A stretch of DNA of 64,000 nt from assembly GCF_028747785.1 (NCBI RefSeq), contig NZ_CP118158.1, positions 2,914,001 through 2,978,000 of the forward strand. Direction: 5' to 3'. The notes under the pieces were generated by a model. The model was not told the origin of the DNA. It was given only the letters and a program-made list of their open reading frames with translations, and did no database searches. A program made the position numbers and the translations under genes. This DNA comes from Halosimplex aquaticum (GTDB lineage: Archaea; Halobacteriota; Halobacteria; Halobacteriales; Haloarculaceae). Positions 32,590 to 41,617 of the stretch are shown here, in pieces. Each line of letters opens with the position of its first letter. Position 1 is the stretch's first letter.

Positions 32590-33270
32590 ATGACGCGACC
32601 CGACCGCGACGACGGCGAGGTCAAGGAACTCGTTCGACGGCACTGGAACGGCCGAGCGCCGACGTTCGACGACGAGCGTCACCACGGCGTCCACACCGCG
32701 GCCCAGCGCGAGCGCTGGCTGTCTGTCCTCCGCGGGTGGACGGGCGAGCGACCGCGTCGCGCGCTCGACGTCGGCTGCGGGACGGGCGTCGTCTCGCTGT
32801 TGTTGGCGGCGCTGGGCCACGACGTCACGGGCGTCGACTTCGCGCCGGCGATGCTCGAACGGGCGCGGGCGAAGGCCGAGCGGGCGGACGCCTCGGTCGC
32901 GTTCGCTCGCGGCGACGCGGAGCGGCTCCCCGTTCGCGACGGCGCCGTCGACCTCATCGCCGCGCGCCACCTCGTCTGGACGCTTCCGGACCCCGAGGGG
33001 GCGATCCGTGAGTGGCGGCGAGTCGTCGAACCCGGTGGACGGATTCTCCTGATAGAGGGCTTCTGGGACCACGACGAGCCGTGGGACGAGTACGAGGAGG
33101 TCCACGGGGACCTGCCGATGTACGACGGGCGACCGCCCGGGGCGATGCGCGACACCCTCGAATCCTGTGGCCTCCGGTCCGTCGAGTACGAACCGCTCGC
33201 GGATCCGGTGCTGTGGGGGCGCGAACCCCGCCACGAGTATTATCGCGCGACCGGGACGGTCCCCGAGTGA
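32590..33270 (+). CDS. SAM-dependent methyltransferase
   Basis: The 226-residue class I methyltransferase has motif I ALDVGCGTGVVSLLL, the acidic VTGVDFAPAMLERA, a RGDAERLP segment and VVEPGGRILLIEG. The pattern is that of the UbiE/COQ5-like group acting on small molecules. An N-terminal HWNGRAPTFDDERHHGVH resembles that found in ubiquinone-type and other small-molecule enzymes. No pathway partners lie next to it; the substrate is not known. Confidence 0.82.
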   Translation: MTRPDRDDGEVKELVRRHWNGRAPTFDDERHHGVHTAAQRERWLSVLRGWTGERPRRALDVGCGTGVVSLLLAALGHDVTGVDFAPAMLERARAKAERADASVAFARGDAERLPVRDGAVDLIAARHLVWTLPDPEGAIREWRRVVEPGGRILLIEGFWDHDEPWDEYEEVHGDLPMYDGRPPGAMRDTLESCGLRSVEYEPLADPVLWGREPRHEYYRATGTVPE

Positions 33271-33354
33271 ATCGCCGAGCCCGCCGCGCCTGAGTACCCG
33301 GCAACGGTTCGGAAGATACTGTTTTGGCATCCCACACCACACTTCCGGATCGGG

Positions 33355-33642
33355 ATGGAACGAGGCACCGACTGGGAGCGAGCGGCCGTCCGCGAGCGCT
33401 GGGCGGAGGTAGCGCGGCGAGAACGCGCCGCGAGACGGCTGCGGACCGGTGCGGTGCTCCTCCTCGGCGGGCTGGTCGTCACGCTCACGGCGGTGCCCGG
33501 GGAGGCCTGCGTGGAACAGGGCGCCTGGCCCCACGGCTGTACCGCGGTCGTGCCGGCGGCGACGCGGGCGCTCTTGCTCGCGGTCGGTCCGGCGGCGGTG
33601 CTCGCGGGGCTGTGGGTCTGCTGGCGGACGCTCTCGGAGTAG
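33355..33642 (+). CDS. Small membrane protein of unknown function
   Basis: The 95-residue protein has a basic, acidic-mixed N-terminal helix (RERWAEVARRERAARRLR) and two hydrophobic helices separated by a short outer loop with two cysteines (GEACVEQGAWPHGCT) that could form a disulfide. A TATA-like box about 33 nt upstream supports the start. No family is recognised. Confidence 0.6.
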   Translation: MERGTDWERAAVRERWAEVARRERAARRLRTGAVLLLGGLVVTLTAVPGEACVEQGAWPHGCTAVVPAATRALLLAVGPAAVLAGLWVCWRTLSE

Positions 33643-33684
33643 GCGGCCGGAGCGGTAGACGGTCGGGGGCCCGCCGCGACGGCG

Positions 33685-35151
33685 TCACTCGCCCCCGATC
33701 AGGGGACGGTCACGCGTTGCGCGCAGGTGGTCGACGCCGCCGACGAGCACGAGGACGAGACCGAGGACCGACACGGCGAGGTGGGTCTCGCGGAACCAGA
33801 AGGGCACCTGCGCGACGCTCCCCTGGATGCCGGCCACCGCGAGCGAAAGGAGGGGGATCCCGCCGCCGGTGGGGCCGCCGAGGGAGCCGGACCCGTTCAT
33901 CCGCGGGAGCGGCGTCTTCGTCGGCCCCACGGTGCCGTTCCCGTCGGAGGGCGTCTCGTTGCCGTCGTCGTAGCTCCCCGCGAACTCGCCGTAGGGCAGG
34001 CGGTCGGCCTCGTAGGGGATGCCGGGTCCGCTGGTGACGTCATCGTCTGTCGCGACACTCCAGACGACTTTGCCCTCAGGGTTCACTTCGATGACGCGCT
34101 TGCCCAGTGAATCGGTAATTAGCGTGTTGCCGTTGGGAAGGCGGTCAGCGTCTCTGGGCCAATGGAGGCCGTCGACGATCCACGCCGGTTCCCAGCTCCC
34201 GTTCTCGGTCCGGTGGAGCTCGACGACGCGGTCGTTCTCGCTGTCGGCCACCAGCACCGCTCCGTTGCCGAGCCACTGCGGGTTGTGCTGTTCCTTGATC
34301 ACCGACGGGTCGCCACAGCGCACGTCGCCGTCGCCGTCGGCGTCGTACAGGCGGGTATCTGTGAGGCAGTTGGCGTCGCTCGTCCCGGTGTCCTCGTTGA
34401 CGACCTCGACGACGCCCTCGCCGCGCTCGACGACGAGGATCTGGTTCGCGTTGCGCACCGAGACGAGGAAGCGGCCGTCGCCGATGGTGTCGACGTCGTT
34501 GATGTGCAGCCAGTCCCGGCTGGTCGGGTCCTCCGGCGCCTCGTAGAACGAGCTCGCGTGCCACTCCCAGACGACGGTGCCGTTCTCCACGATAGCGATG
34601 CGCTCCTCGTCCATGTCCGTGAAGACGATGCCGCCGTTGCCCGTCGGGTCGGCGGCGTGGACCTCGCGGTTCGTGATCTCGCGGACCGGGAAGCTGTACT
34701 CCGAGCGGATCTCGCCGCTCCCGGGCTCGATGATCCGGTAGCCCGTCCGGGCGCACGGCGCCGGGATGTCGCCGCACTCCTCGGAGCTCTCGTTGGCGAA
34801 GGCCGCGAGGACGGTCCCGTTGTCGAGTCGCGTCACCTCGAAGTAGCCGTCCGCCTGGGTGTTGCGCCACTCGACGCTCCCGCCGTCGTAGCCGAGGACG
34901 CTCCCGTGCGTCACCCAGCCGCCCTGGACGCCGACGAGCGTCCGCGGCGACTCGGGGAGGGGCGCCTCCGTCGGCGTCTCGCCGTCCGAGCCGTCCGGCG
35001 TCGCGGTGCCGTCCGCGGGCGTCGGCGTCGGTGTCGATGCGTCGACGCCGCCGACTGAACGGTCGGGGGCTGTCGCGGCGCCGACGGCCATCGTCGCGAC
35101 GACGAGGCCGACGCCGAGCAGGACCAGGGCACTACCGCGCGAAACGTCCAT
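33685..35151 (-). CDS. Arylsulfotransferase-like membrane-anchored beta-propeller
   Basis: The 488-residue protein has an N-terminal membrane helix, a Thr/Pro linker, a six-bladed propeller, and one or two C-terminal helices. Segments WLHINDVDTIGDGRFLVSVR, IKEQHNPQWLGNGAVLVADS and DADRLPNGNTLITDS match the ASST/arylsulfotransferase family, including the conserved histidines (HIND, EQHNP) near the active site. Members transfer sulfate between phenolic compounds, but many archaeal copies are uncharacterised. A sulfatase gene lies about 2.2 kb away, which may indicate shared sulfate-ester metabolism. Confidence 0.78.
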   Translation of the reverse strand: MDVSRGSALVLLGVGLVVATMAVGAATAPDRSVGGVDASTPTPTPADGTATPDGSDGETPTEAPLPESPRTLVGVQGGWVTHGSVLGYDGGSVEWRNTQADGYFEVTRLDNGTVLAAFANESSEECGDIPAPCARTGYRIIEPGSGEIRSEYSFPVREITNREVHAADPTGNGGIVFTDMDEERIAIVENGTVVWEWHASSFYEAPEDPTSRDWLHINDVDTIGDGRFLVSVRNANQILVVERGEGVVEVVNEDTGTSDANCLTDTRLYDADGDGDVRCGDPSVIKEQHNPQWLGNGAVLVADSENDRVVELHRTENGSWEPAWIVDGLHWPRDADRLPNGNTLITDSLGKRVIEVNPEGKVVWSVATDDDVTSGPGIPYEADRLPYGEFAGSYDDGNETPSDGNGTVGPTKTPLPRMNGSGSLGGPTGGGIPLLSLAVAGIQGSVAQVPFWFRETHLAVSVLGLVLVLVGGVDHLRATRDRPLIGGE

Positions 35152-35289
35152 CGTGGCAGGTGTGTCCGCCGCGTCGGCGAATAAGCCTTCGGGTCGTGGG
35201 TTCGCGGGCGCGGATCGATGGGGTGAGCGCGCCGACGCCGTCGCGATTCGCTGGACGATAAGGTGTCAACGGATCGGCTCCCGCGCGGC

Positions 35290-35580
35290 TCACTCGTAGG
35301 GCCAGTTGGGGTCGCGGGGCTCGTCGGGGTCGCGCGTGTTGGGCGCCGCGCCCTCGACGCAGGCGCCGTGTTCGCGGAAGTTGGCGCGGGCGTCGCTGAG
35401 CGCGACGCTGTTGGCCTCGCTGACGTGGTCGGCGTCGCCGAACTGCACCGGGTCGTCGAGCCAGTCGCAGACCGGGCAGTGGTCGTAGGAGCCGGGCCGA
35501 CCTGGCGGGAGCGTCCGATACCCGCAACAGGGGCAGAATCCCAGCTCCCGCGCCGCCGGGTTACCGGGTGAGTCAGCCAT
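35290..35580 (-). CDS. CPCC-type cysteine-rich protein
   Basis: The 96-residue protein contains FCPCCGYRTLP and DHCPVCDWLDDPVQ, the signature of the Cys_rich_CPCC family, followed by ANSVALSDARANFREHGAC and a terminal RDPNWPYE. The cysteines should bind zinc. The family is widespread in bacteria and archaea and has no established role. It lies between the arylsulfotransferase-like and TSP3 genes on the same strand. Confidence 0.85.
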   Translation of the reverse strand: MADSPGNPAARELGFCPCCGYRTLPPGRPGSYDHCPVCDWLDDPVQFGDADHVSEANSVALSDARANFREHGACVEGAAPNTRDPDEPRDPNWPYE

Positions 35581-35677
35581 GCCCGACCGTACGGTCGCTC
35601 GACCGATAGCTGTGACGCCCGCCGGACTCGCGGACCGCTCGACGGGGCCGAGATCGGGCGACCGCGCGACCGTCGGG

Positions 35678-37225
35678 TCACCAGGTCTCGCGGGCTTTCA
35701 GGAGGCCGTCGCGTTCGAGTTCGGCCGCGAGGCCCTCGGGGAGGAACTGGGAGTCGCCGGGGGTGTCGTAGCTGAGCCAGCCGTCGCAGGTGTGGTAGGC
35801 GGCGGCCTCGCCGTCGAACTCCTCGGGACACTGGTTGCGCTCGTCCAGGCGGCCGGCGACGTTGTGCAGGAGTTCGTGGACGGCGACGAACGTGCGGTAG
35901 CTCGTCCCGTTGAACTCGGTGTGGTACTGCGTCGCGACGAGCGAGAAGGTCCCCGGCGTGGCGCCCCGACCGGCGAACTCGGCGTCCACGTCGGCCAGCA
36001 CCAGGCGGTGGTACACGCCGCTCCGGTTGCCCATCGCGTCGCCGTCGTATCGCTGCTTGAGGTCGTAGTAGTCGCGGTCGTCCGAGACGGTGATCGACTC
36101 GTTCAGCGCGTCCTGTTCGACGTGGACCGCGATGCCCGTCGAGCCGTCGGGGTTGCCGACGGGCATCGACGCCCAGGCGTCCTCGAGGGCGGCGAGTTCG
36201 TCCTCCTCGAACGCCTCGGCGTTCTCGCTCACCGAGACCTGCACGTAGAGGTCCGCGCGCGTCGGGTCGGCGTCGGGGAGGGGTGCGCCCGCGTCCGTGA
36301 CGCCAGCGACCTCGGCGCCGTCCGAGAGCGTGTCGCGGTCGGTGTCGACCTGGGTCAGGTTCGTGCCCGCGTCGACCTCCGCTCCGTCCGCTAGACCGTC
36401 GCCGTCGGTGTCGGCGGTCAGCGGGTCCGCGCCGTACTCGAACTCGCGGCCGTCGGGCAGGTCGTCGCCGTCGGTGTCGGCCGCGGTGGCGTTCGTCCCG
36501 CGTTCGAGTTCGTCGGCGTCGGCCAGCCCGTCGATGTCGCTGTCCGCGAGGGTTGCGTTCGTGCCGAGTTCGAGTTCGCGACCGTCCGAGAGGCCGTCGC
36601 CGTCGGTGTCGGCGACCGTCGGATCGGTCTCGCTGTCGACCTCGGTTCCGTCCGGGCTCCCGTCGCCGTCGGTGTCGGCCGCGGTGGCGTTCGTCCCCAG
36701 GTCTGACTCGCGGCCGTCGTCGAGGCCGTCGCCGTCAGTGTCGGCCGTGGTCGGGTCGGTTCCGCCCTCCGCCTCGCGACCGTCGGAGAGACCGTCGCCG
36801 TCGGTGTCCGTGGCGGCCGGGTCGGTCCCGAGTTCGCGCTCCCGACCGTCGGGCAGGCCGTCGCCGTCGGTGTCTGCGGCGGCCGGATCTGTCCCGAGTT
36901 CGAGTTCGCGACCGTCCGAGAGGCCGTCCTCGTCGGTGTCGGCGACGGTCGGATCGGTGCCGTACTCGTCGCGCTCGGCGGCGTCGTCGAGGCCGTCCCC
37001 GTCGCTGTCGGGGTCCGGTGTCGCCGTGGGCGTGGCCGTCGGTGTGCCCGTCGCGGTAGTCGCGGCCGGCGTGTCGGGGGCCGATAACTCGGCGTCGGCG
37101 GGCGACTCCGTGGGGGTACCGTCGACGGCGGGACCGCCGCCGAGGGGCACCGATCCGGTGAGAACTAGTGCGACTGCCGCGCCGACGACGAGGACGGCGA
37201 CCAGTGCGAACGGGGACCGTCGCAT
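35678..37225 (-). CDS. Secreted TSP3-repeat protein with HELLH metalloprotease-like domain
   Basis: The 515-residue protein has a signal or membrane helix (ALVAVLVVGAAVALVL), a Thr/Pro linker, then eleven 22-residue calcium-binding thrombospondin type 3 repeats (about 71-315) built on DTDGDGLxDG and often ending GTDP or GTNAT. The C-terminal domain carries HELLH at 450-454 with a candidate third ligand His479, as in zinc metalloproteases. Start 37225 is supported by a TATA-like TATATGG box 29 nt upstream. It is probably an exported, calcium-stabilised enzyme; the proteolytic role is inferred. Confidence 0.78.
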   Translation of the reverse strand: MRRSPFALVAVLVVGAAVALVLTGSVPLGGGPAVDGTPTESPADAELSAPDTPAATTATGTPTATPTATPDPDSDGDGLDDAAERDEYGTDPTVADTDEDGLSDGRELELGTDPAAADTDGDGLPDGRERELGTDPAATDTDGDGLSDGREAEGGTDPTTADTDGDGLDDGRESDLGTNATAADTDGDGSPDGTEVDSETDPTVADTDGDGLSDGRELELGTNATLADSDIDGLADADELERGTNATAADTDGDDLPDGREFEYGADPLTADTDGDGLADGAEVDAGTNLTQVDTDRDTLSDGAEVAGVTDAGAPLPDADPTRADLYVQVSVSENAEAFEEDELAALEDAWASMPVGNPDGSTGIAVHVEQDALNESITVSDDRDYYDLKQRYDGDAMGNRSGVYHRLVLADVDAEFAGRGATPGTFSLVATQYHTEFNGTSYRTFVAVHELLHNVAGRLDERNQCPEEFDGEAAAYHTCDGWLSYDTPGDSQFLPEGLAAELERDGLLKARETW

Positions 37226-37359
37226 CGTCGGACAATTCGGATTGGTCGCCATATACTTGTCGGCGACGTAGGCGGACCCCAGCCGGGAGCGGGCGGGACC
37301 ACGAGAACCGCTGAACATCCCGCAAGTACCTTTAGGGCCGCGGCAGGCGGCGATCCGGT

Positions 37360-39021
37360 ATGCCCGGCGCCGACCGGCCGAACGTCGTCTGGATCGCGAT
37401 GGAAGACACGACGCCGCGCCTGGGGTGTTACGGCGACGACCTCGCGCGGACGCCCAACATCGACGGCCTCGCGGCGGACGGCCGGCGCTACCCGAACGCG
37501 TTCTCGACGGCCCCGGTCTGCGCGCCGAGTCGCGCGGCGGTGATGACCGGCTGTCACCAGAACGCCATCGGCGCCCACCACATGCGGACGACCCACACCA
37601 ACGACGACGCCCCCGAACTCCCGACGCCCTACGAGGCCGTGCCGCCCCACTACGTCACCGCCGTCCCCGAGTACTTCCGGCAGGCCGGCTACTACTGCAC
37701 GCTCGACTCGAAGGCCGACTACCAGTTCGGGACCCCCTTCACCGTGTGGGACCACCACGGCGACGGCGCCGGCTGGTGGGACGACGCCCGCGATTCCGAC
37801 CAGCCCTTCTTCGCGATGTTCACGAACGGTGTCACCCACGAGAGCGGCCAGTGGGACCCCACAGAACCGGGCACCGACGACCAGTTCGGCGGGGCCGTCG
37901 CCGACCCGGACACCGACCCCGACGCCGTCGAGGTCCCGCCGTACCTCCCCGACACCGACGAGACCCGCATGGCCATCGCCCGGCAGTACGACAACGTCGC
38001 TCGCTCCGACCAGTGGGTCGGAGAGCTCCTCGAACGGCTCGACGCGGACGGCCTGACCGAGGACACCGTCGTCGTCCTCTGGAGCGACCACGGCGAGGGG
38101 CTCCCCCGGAGCAAACGCTGGCCCTACGACGGGGGGATCCACGTCCCCCTGATCGTCCGCTGGCCCGGCGAAGTCGACGGCGGCGGCGTCGACGAGCGCC
38201 TCGTGAGCATGATGGACCTCGGCCCGACAACGATGGATGCCTGCGGGCTCGACGTGCCGCAGTACGTGGGCGGCCGGCGCTTCCTCGGCCCCGACGCCGA
38301 CGAGCGCGAGTACGTCTTCGCCACGCGCGACCGGTACGACGAGGCCTACGACATGGTCCGGGCCGTCCGCGACCACCGGTTCAAGTACGTCCGCCACTAC
38401 CGTCCGGGGACGCCCTACCGGCAGTGGATCCCCTTCCGGAATCGCCACCCGGTGATGCGCCAGATCCTGGAACGCGCCCGGGAGGGCGACCTGGAGGGCG
38501 CCGAGCAGTGGTTCGACGCCCGCCGACCCGCGGAGGAACTCTACGACCTCCGCGCGGACCCTTACGAGGTCGTCAATCTGGCCGACGACCCGGAGTACGC
38601 GGACACGCTCCAGCGGTTCCGCGACGCGCTCGACGAGTGGCGCGAGCGCGTCGACGACACCGGCGACGTCGCCGAGGAACGGATGGTCTGGGAGCAGTAC
38701 CAGGGAGACGAGCAGCCCGAGACCGCCGCGCCGCGGTTCGTCGTCAACAGCCCCGATCACGACGAGCGAACGGCCAGGACCGACGGGCTGAACCTGGAGG
38801 GGCCGGCCACGGTGTCGTTCTACTGCGCCACGCAGGGGGCCTCGATCGGCTACGCGTTCTCGGAGGACCTGGTCAGGGACGACGGGAGCGAACCGCAGTG
38901 GCGGCTCTACACCGGCCCGGTCGAGTTGCCCGCGGGCGAGACCGTCGTGCGCGCGAAGGCGATCCGCTACGGGTTCGCCGAGAGCGACGAGCAGGTCGGG
39001 ACGTTCGTCGTCTCTGAGTGA
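37360..39021 (+). CDS. Sulfatase (type I, alkaline phosphatase superfamily)
   Basis: The 553-residue enzyme begins RPNVVWIAMEDTTPRLGCYG, with the metal-binding ED/T residues. The activation site is C54-A-P-S-R58, where the cysteine becomes formylglycine. SDHGEGLPRSKRWPYDGG supplies further metal ligands and the conserved lysine. A C-terminal domain of about 110 residues (EGPATVSFYCATQG onward) looks like a carbohydrate-associated beta domain. There is no signal peptide, so it acts in the cytoplasm or is exported otherwise. A TATA-like CCTTTAGG box about 27 nt upstream supports the start. Substrate unknown; no anaerobic or FGE-type maturase is in the window. Confidence 0.9.
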   Translation: MPGADRPNVVWIAMEDTTPRLGCYGDDLARTPNIDGLAADGRRYPNAFSTAPVCAPSRAAVMTGCHQNAIGAHHMRTTHTNDDAPELPTPYEAVPPHYVTAVPEYFRQAGYYCTLDSKADYQFGTPFTVWDHHGDGAGWWDDARDSDQPFFAMFTNGVTHESGQWDPTEPGTDDQFGGAVADPDTDPDAVEVPPYLPDTDETRMAIARQYDNVARSDQWVGELLERLDADGLTEDTVVVLWSDHGEGLPRSKRWPYDGGIHVPLIVRWPGEVDGGGVDERLVSMMDLGPTTMDACGLDVPQYVGGRRFLGPDADEREYVFATRDRYDEAYDMVRAVRDHRFKYVRHYRPGTPYRQWIPFRNRHPVMRQILERAREGDLEGAEQWFDARRPAEELYDLRADPYEVVNLADDPEYADTLQRFRDALDEWRERVDDTGDVAEERMVWEQYQGDEQPETAAPRFVVNSPDHDERTARTDGLNLEGPATVSFYCATQGASIGYAFSEDLVRDDGSEPQWRLYTGPVELPAGETVVRAKAIRYGFAESDEQVGTFVVSE

Positions 39022-39093
39022 CCGTTCTCGGGGCCGGCCGTCAGAAAAGCTATCCGTCCGGGCGGTCAACGCTGTACCGATCGGACGAACAGC

Positions 39094-40143
39094 ATGACAG
39101 ACGACACGGACCGGCCGACGGCGGACGGGCGCGCGGGGGAGACCGAATCCGTCGGCGACCTGGTCGAGAAGATTCGCTCGCTGGACGACGAGGAAGACCG
39201 CAGTCAGGGGATCCTGCTGGATCAGCTCTCGGAGGTCGAGGACCGCCTGCTCGCGTTCGGGCGGGCGCTGGGGGGCGACCCGGAGACGGTCGCGGACCTG
39301 CCGTTCACCGAGGAGGCGGGCACCGACCAGATGCCCGAGCCGCTCTACGTCCGCCACGACACGGAGATGCTCAACCAGGTGACCGGCTGGCTGCTCCAGG
39401 AACAGCACATCGGGCTGGTCAGTCACTACGGCACCGGCAAGACGGCCTTCCGCGAGATCGTCCGCCGCGATCTGAGCGAACACGACGACTTCGTCGTCGC
39501 CATCCTCGACAACCCGCGGGAGACCACGCCCCGGAAGCTCTACGCGACGATCCAGACGACCGCCGAGGCGGCGGGCTACGAGATCGAGGACCGGGACTAC
39601 TGGCAGACCCGCGACGGCGTGCCGTGGGCGACCGAGGACGCGAAAGAAGCGGCCCGGGAACTCGTCGAGGAGGTCCGCGCCGACGGCAAGACCATCCTGC
39701 TTCTGGTCGACGAGATCGAGGTGCTGCCCGCCGAGATCCTCTCGACGCTGCAGGTCGCGGGCGACATGGGCGTCCGCCTGTTCCTGATGGGCACGCCCGA
39801 GGGCAAAGAGCGCGTCGCCGACCTGCGCGGGACGCTCGACTCCCGGCTGCGCTACTACGAGGGGATCGAGCCGTTCGGCCCCGAGGACGTCGCCGAGTAC
39901 ATCGCCCGCTCGTTCGCGTATTTCCGCGGCGAGCCCTACGAGGACCAGCGGCCCGAACTGTTCACGGAGGCCGCCATCCGCGACATCACGGAGCGCAGCG
40001 AGGGCATCCCGCGCGAGGTCCGCATCGAGTGCCGCGAGCTGTTCACCCGCGCCGCCTTCGTCTGGTACCGCACCGGCCAGGAGATCGACCGCATCCAGAT
40101 CACGCCCGAACTGCGCCACCGCCGGTTCGGGATGGGCCGGTAA
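39094..40143 (+). CDS. AAA+ ATPase, Orc1/Cdc6-like
   Basis: The 349-residue protein has Walker A in SHYGTGKTAF, Walker B in ILLLVDEIEVLP, sensor-1-like LFLMGTPEG and a lid helix region (EGIPREVRIECRELFTR). The arrangement resembles ORC1-like AAA ATPases, but the C-terminal winged-helix DNA-binding domain of real replication initiators is not evident. An acidic 30-residue N-terminal tail precedes the domain. There is no replication origin signature (origin recognition boxes, AT-rich unwinding element) nearby. A role in DNA or protein remodelling is possible. Confidence 0.72.
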   Translation: MTDDTDRPTADGRAGETESVGDLVEKIRSLDDEEDRSQGILLDQLSEVEDRLLAFGRALGGDPETVADLPFTEEAGTDQMPEPLYVRHDTEMLNQVTGWLLQEQHIGLVSHYGTGKTAFREIVRRDLSEHDDFVVAILDNPRETTPRKLYATIQTTAEAAGYEIEDRDYWQTRDGVPWATEDAKEAARELVEEVRADGKTILLLVDEIEVLPAEILSTLQVAGDMGVRLFLMGTPEGKERVADLRGTLDSRLRYYEGIEPFGPEDVAEYIARSFAYFRGEPYEDQRPELFTEAAIRDITERSEGIPREVRIECRELFTRAAFVWYRTGQEIDRIQITPELRHRRFGMGR

Positions 40144-40177
40144 CGCGGGACCGGACACCGTTTCTCGGTGCCCCGAC

Positions 40178-41092
40178 TCACCTGACGAACCCGCGATACC
40201 TGGCGAGTTCGGCGGCCAGCTCCCGGCTTTCGAGCACCGCGAACCCGGCGACGATGACGAGAAAGCCAAGCAGCGTCGCCGGCTGGATCCGCTCGGCGAG
40301 GAACAGCCAACCGACGACGAGTGCGACGACGGGCGTGAGGTACGTCACGAGGTTGGCCTTCACCGCGCCCACTTCCTCCATGAGCGTGAGGAACAGCACG
40401 AACCCGATCGCGCCGGGGAACACGCCCAGGTAGCCCACCACGGCGATCGCCAGCGGCGTCACGCGGACGGCCGCCGGCGACTCGCCGAGCGCGAGGGCGA
40501 ACGCGAGCTGGATCGTCGCCCCGACGACCATCGCCCAGCCGGTCAGCGCGGGGATCGGCATCTCGGGTCGGCTCCGCCTGACGAGCACGGAGCCGAGGGC
40601 GACGACGCTGACGCCGACGAACACCAGCAGCTTCCCGACGAGGGCCGGATCGAGGAGCGCCGACGGGTCGGGCCGGACGATGATCGCGACGCCGAGGAAC
40701 CCGAGCAGTATCCCGAGGTAGTCGCGACCGACGAGCCGTTCGGCCGGGAGGAGCGCCCAGGCGAGCACGCCGGTGACGATCGGCGAGAGGCTGAAGATGA
40801 TGGCGGCCACGCCGCTCGGGATGAACTGCTGGCCGACGAACCCGAACCCCACCCCGCCCATCAGGAACGCGCCCCCGGTCAGCACGGCTGTCCAGTCGCC
40901 CCGGGTCCGTGGGGTCCGGTACGCCGCGGTGAGACCGACGTACCCCAGCAGGAGCGCCGCGGCGAGGTAGTTTCGGATCGCGACGAACAGCAGCGGCGGG
41001 ACGAAGTCGAGCCCGGTCTTGACCGCCGGGAACGCGGTCCCGTAGACCACGGTGACGACGGCGAACAGCGCCAGCGTTCGCGACCGGGACAT
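40178..41092 (-). CDS. EamA/DMT family transporter
   Basis: The 304-residue protein has ten predicted helices arranged as two EamA repeats of five (first ending near VAIIVRPDP, the second near VIVAGFAVLE). Family features are FSLSPIVTGVLAWALLPAERL and TYLTPVVALVVGWLFLAERI, the paired PVxAxxxGxxxLxE motifs. Such proteins export metabolites or amino acids. Start 41092 (MSRSRTLALF) has an AT-rich ACTTAACA box about 31 nt upstream; the longer form to 41140 is not needed. Confidence 0.88.
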   Translation of the reverse strand: MSRSRTLALFAVVTVVYGTAFPAVKTGLDFVPPLLFVAIRNYLAAALLLGYVGLTAAYRTPRTRGDWTAVLTGGAFLMGGVGFGFVGQQFIPSGVAAIIFSLSPIVTGVLAWALLPAERLVGRDYLGILLGFLGVAIIVRPDPSALLDPALVGKLLVFVGVSVVALGSVLVRRSRPEMPIPALTGWAMVVGATIQLAFALALGESPAAVRVTPLAIAVVGYLGVFPGAIGFVLFLTLMEEVGAVKANLVTYLTPVVALVVGWLFLAERIQPATLLGFLVIVAGFAVLESRELAAELARYRGFVR

Positions 41093-41186
41093 ACCGCTCG
41101 ACCAGTTCTCACACGCTGTTAAGTAACGGGGAGATACCACCGAGGCCGACGGCCGTTGGCCGCGGCTTACGGCAGTCGCCGCGCGA

Positions 41187-41351
41187 CTACGACGGGTGCT
41201 GGTGTTTGATCTGTTCGGCGCGGACGCTCGGGACTTCCGATAGACACTCCCGGCACTTCCACGTCGGGTAGACGTCGCCCTGCTCCTTGACGAGGTCCTG
41301 TTTGTACCGCAGCGTCGCCCCGCACTGACAGGTGTAACTGGCGGGAGACAT
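41187..41351 (-). CDS. Small zinc-finger-like protein
   Basis: The 54-residue protein begins MSPASYTCQCGATLRYK, with CxC, and has WKCRECLSEVP, with CxxC, enough for one zinc site. It ends EQIKHQHPS. The box ATACTTTTTG about 31 nt upstream supports the start at 41351. The longer open frame from 41567 passes through a hairpin element and is rejected. Function unknown. Confidence 0.68.
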   Translation of the reverse strand: MSPASYTCQCGATLRYKQDLVKEQGDVYPTWKCRECLSEVPSVRAEQIKHQHPS

Positions 41352-41482
41352 ACGAGAGCGAACGCGGCGAGCGCGCAAAAAGTATCGGGCAGGTCCGAAC
41401 GGAATTCGGGAACCGTCGACGGACGGAGGAGGTGTCGGGAGCCGTCGGCGGTTCGCGGAGGCGGTACAGCGGTCGACGGGTA

Positions 41483-41614
41483 AGCATCCGCGCGCCGAAG
41501 GCGCGCGGTTCACGCGAGCGCCAGCGGCGCTCGCGCTTTTCCCCAAGTTTTTGCTGAGGGGGTTCACCGTAGCGGTCCGCAGGGCCGCGAGGAAACCCCC
41601 TCAGCAAAAAGTGG
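41483..41614 (-). repeat. Three-hairpin intergenic element, copy 5
   Basis: On the minus strand the element begins CCACTTTTTGC 3 nt after the thermosome stop. A long palindrome with GCTGAGGGGGTT/AACCCCCTCAGC arms follows, then AGCAAAAACTTGGGG, AAAAG, hairpin 2 (CGCGAGCG/CGCTCGCG), GTGAACCG, hairpin 3 (GCGCGC-CTTCG-GCGCGC) and GGATGCT. Its first box would give a U5 tract right behind the chaperonin message, so it may be that gene's terminator. All three hairpins are present. Confidence 0.78.
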
Positions 41615-41617
41615 CTT

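Noticed and set aside
36297-37020. Repeat array as a mobile or CRISPR element
   Set aside because: The periodic DNA simply encodes the TSP3 calcium-binding repeats of a protein.
39094-40143. Replication origin next to an orc1-like gene
   Set aside because: The protein lacks an evident C-terminal winged helix, and no origin recognition boxes or AT-rich unwinding element were seen around it.
37165-40269. 1034-codon minus-strand frame
   Set aside because: It is a shadow of the sulfatase and AAA ATPase genes on the opposite strand; the plus-strand frames have real motifs (CAPSR, Walker A/B).
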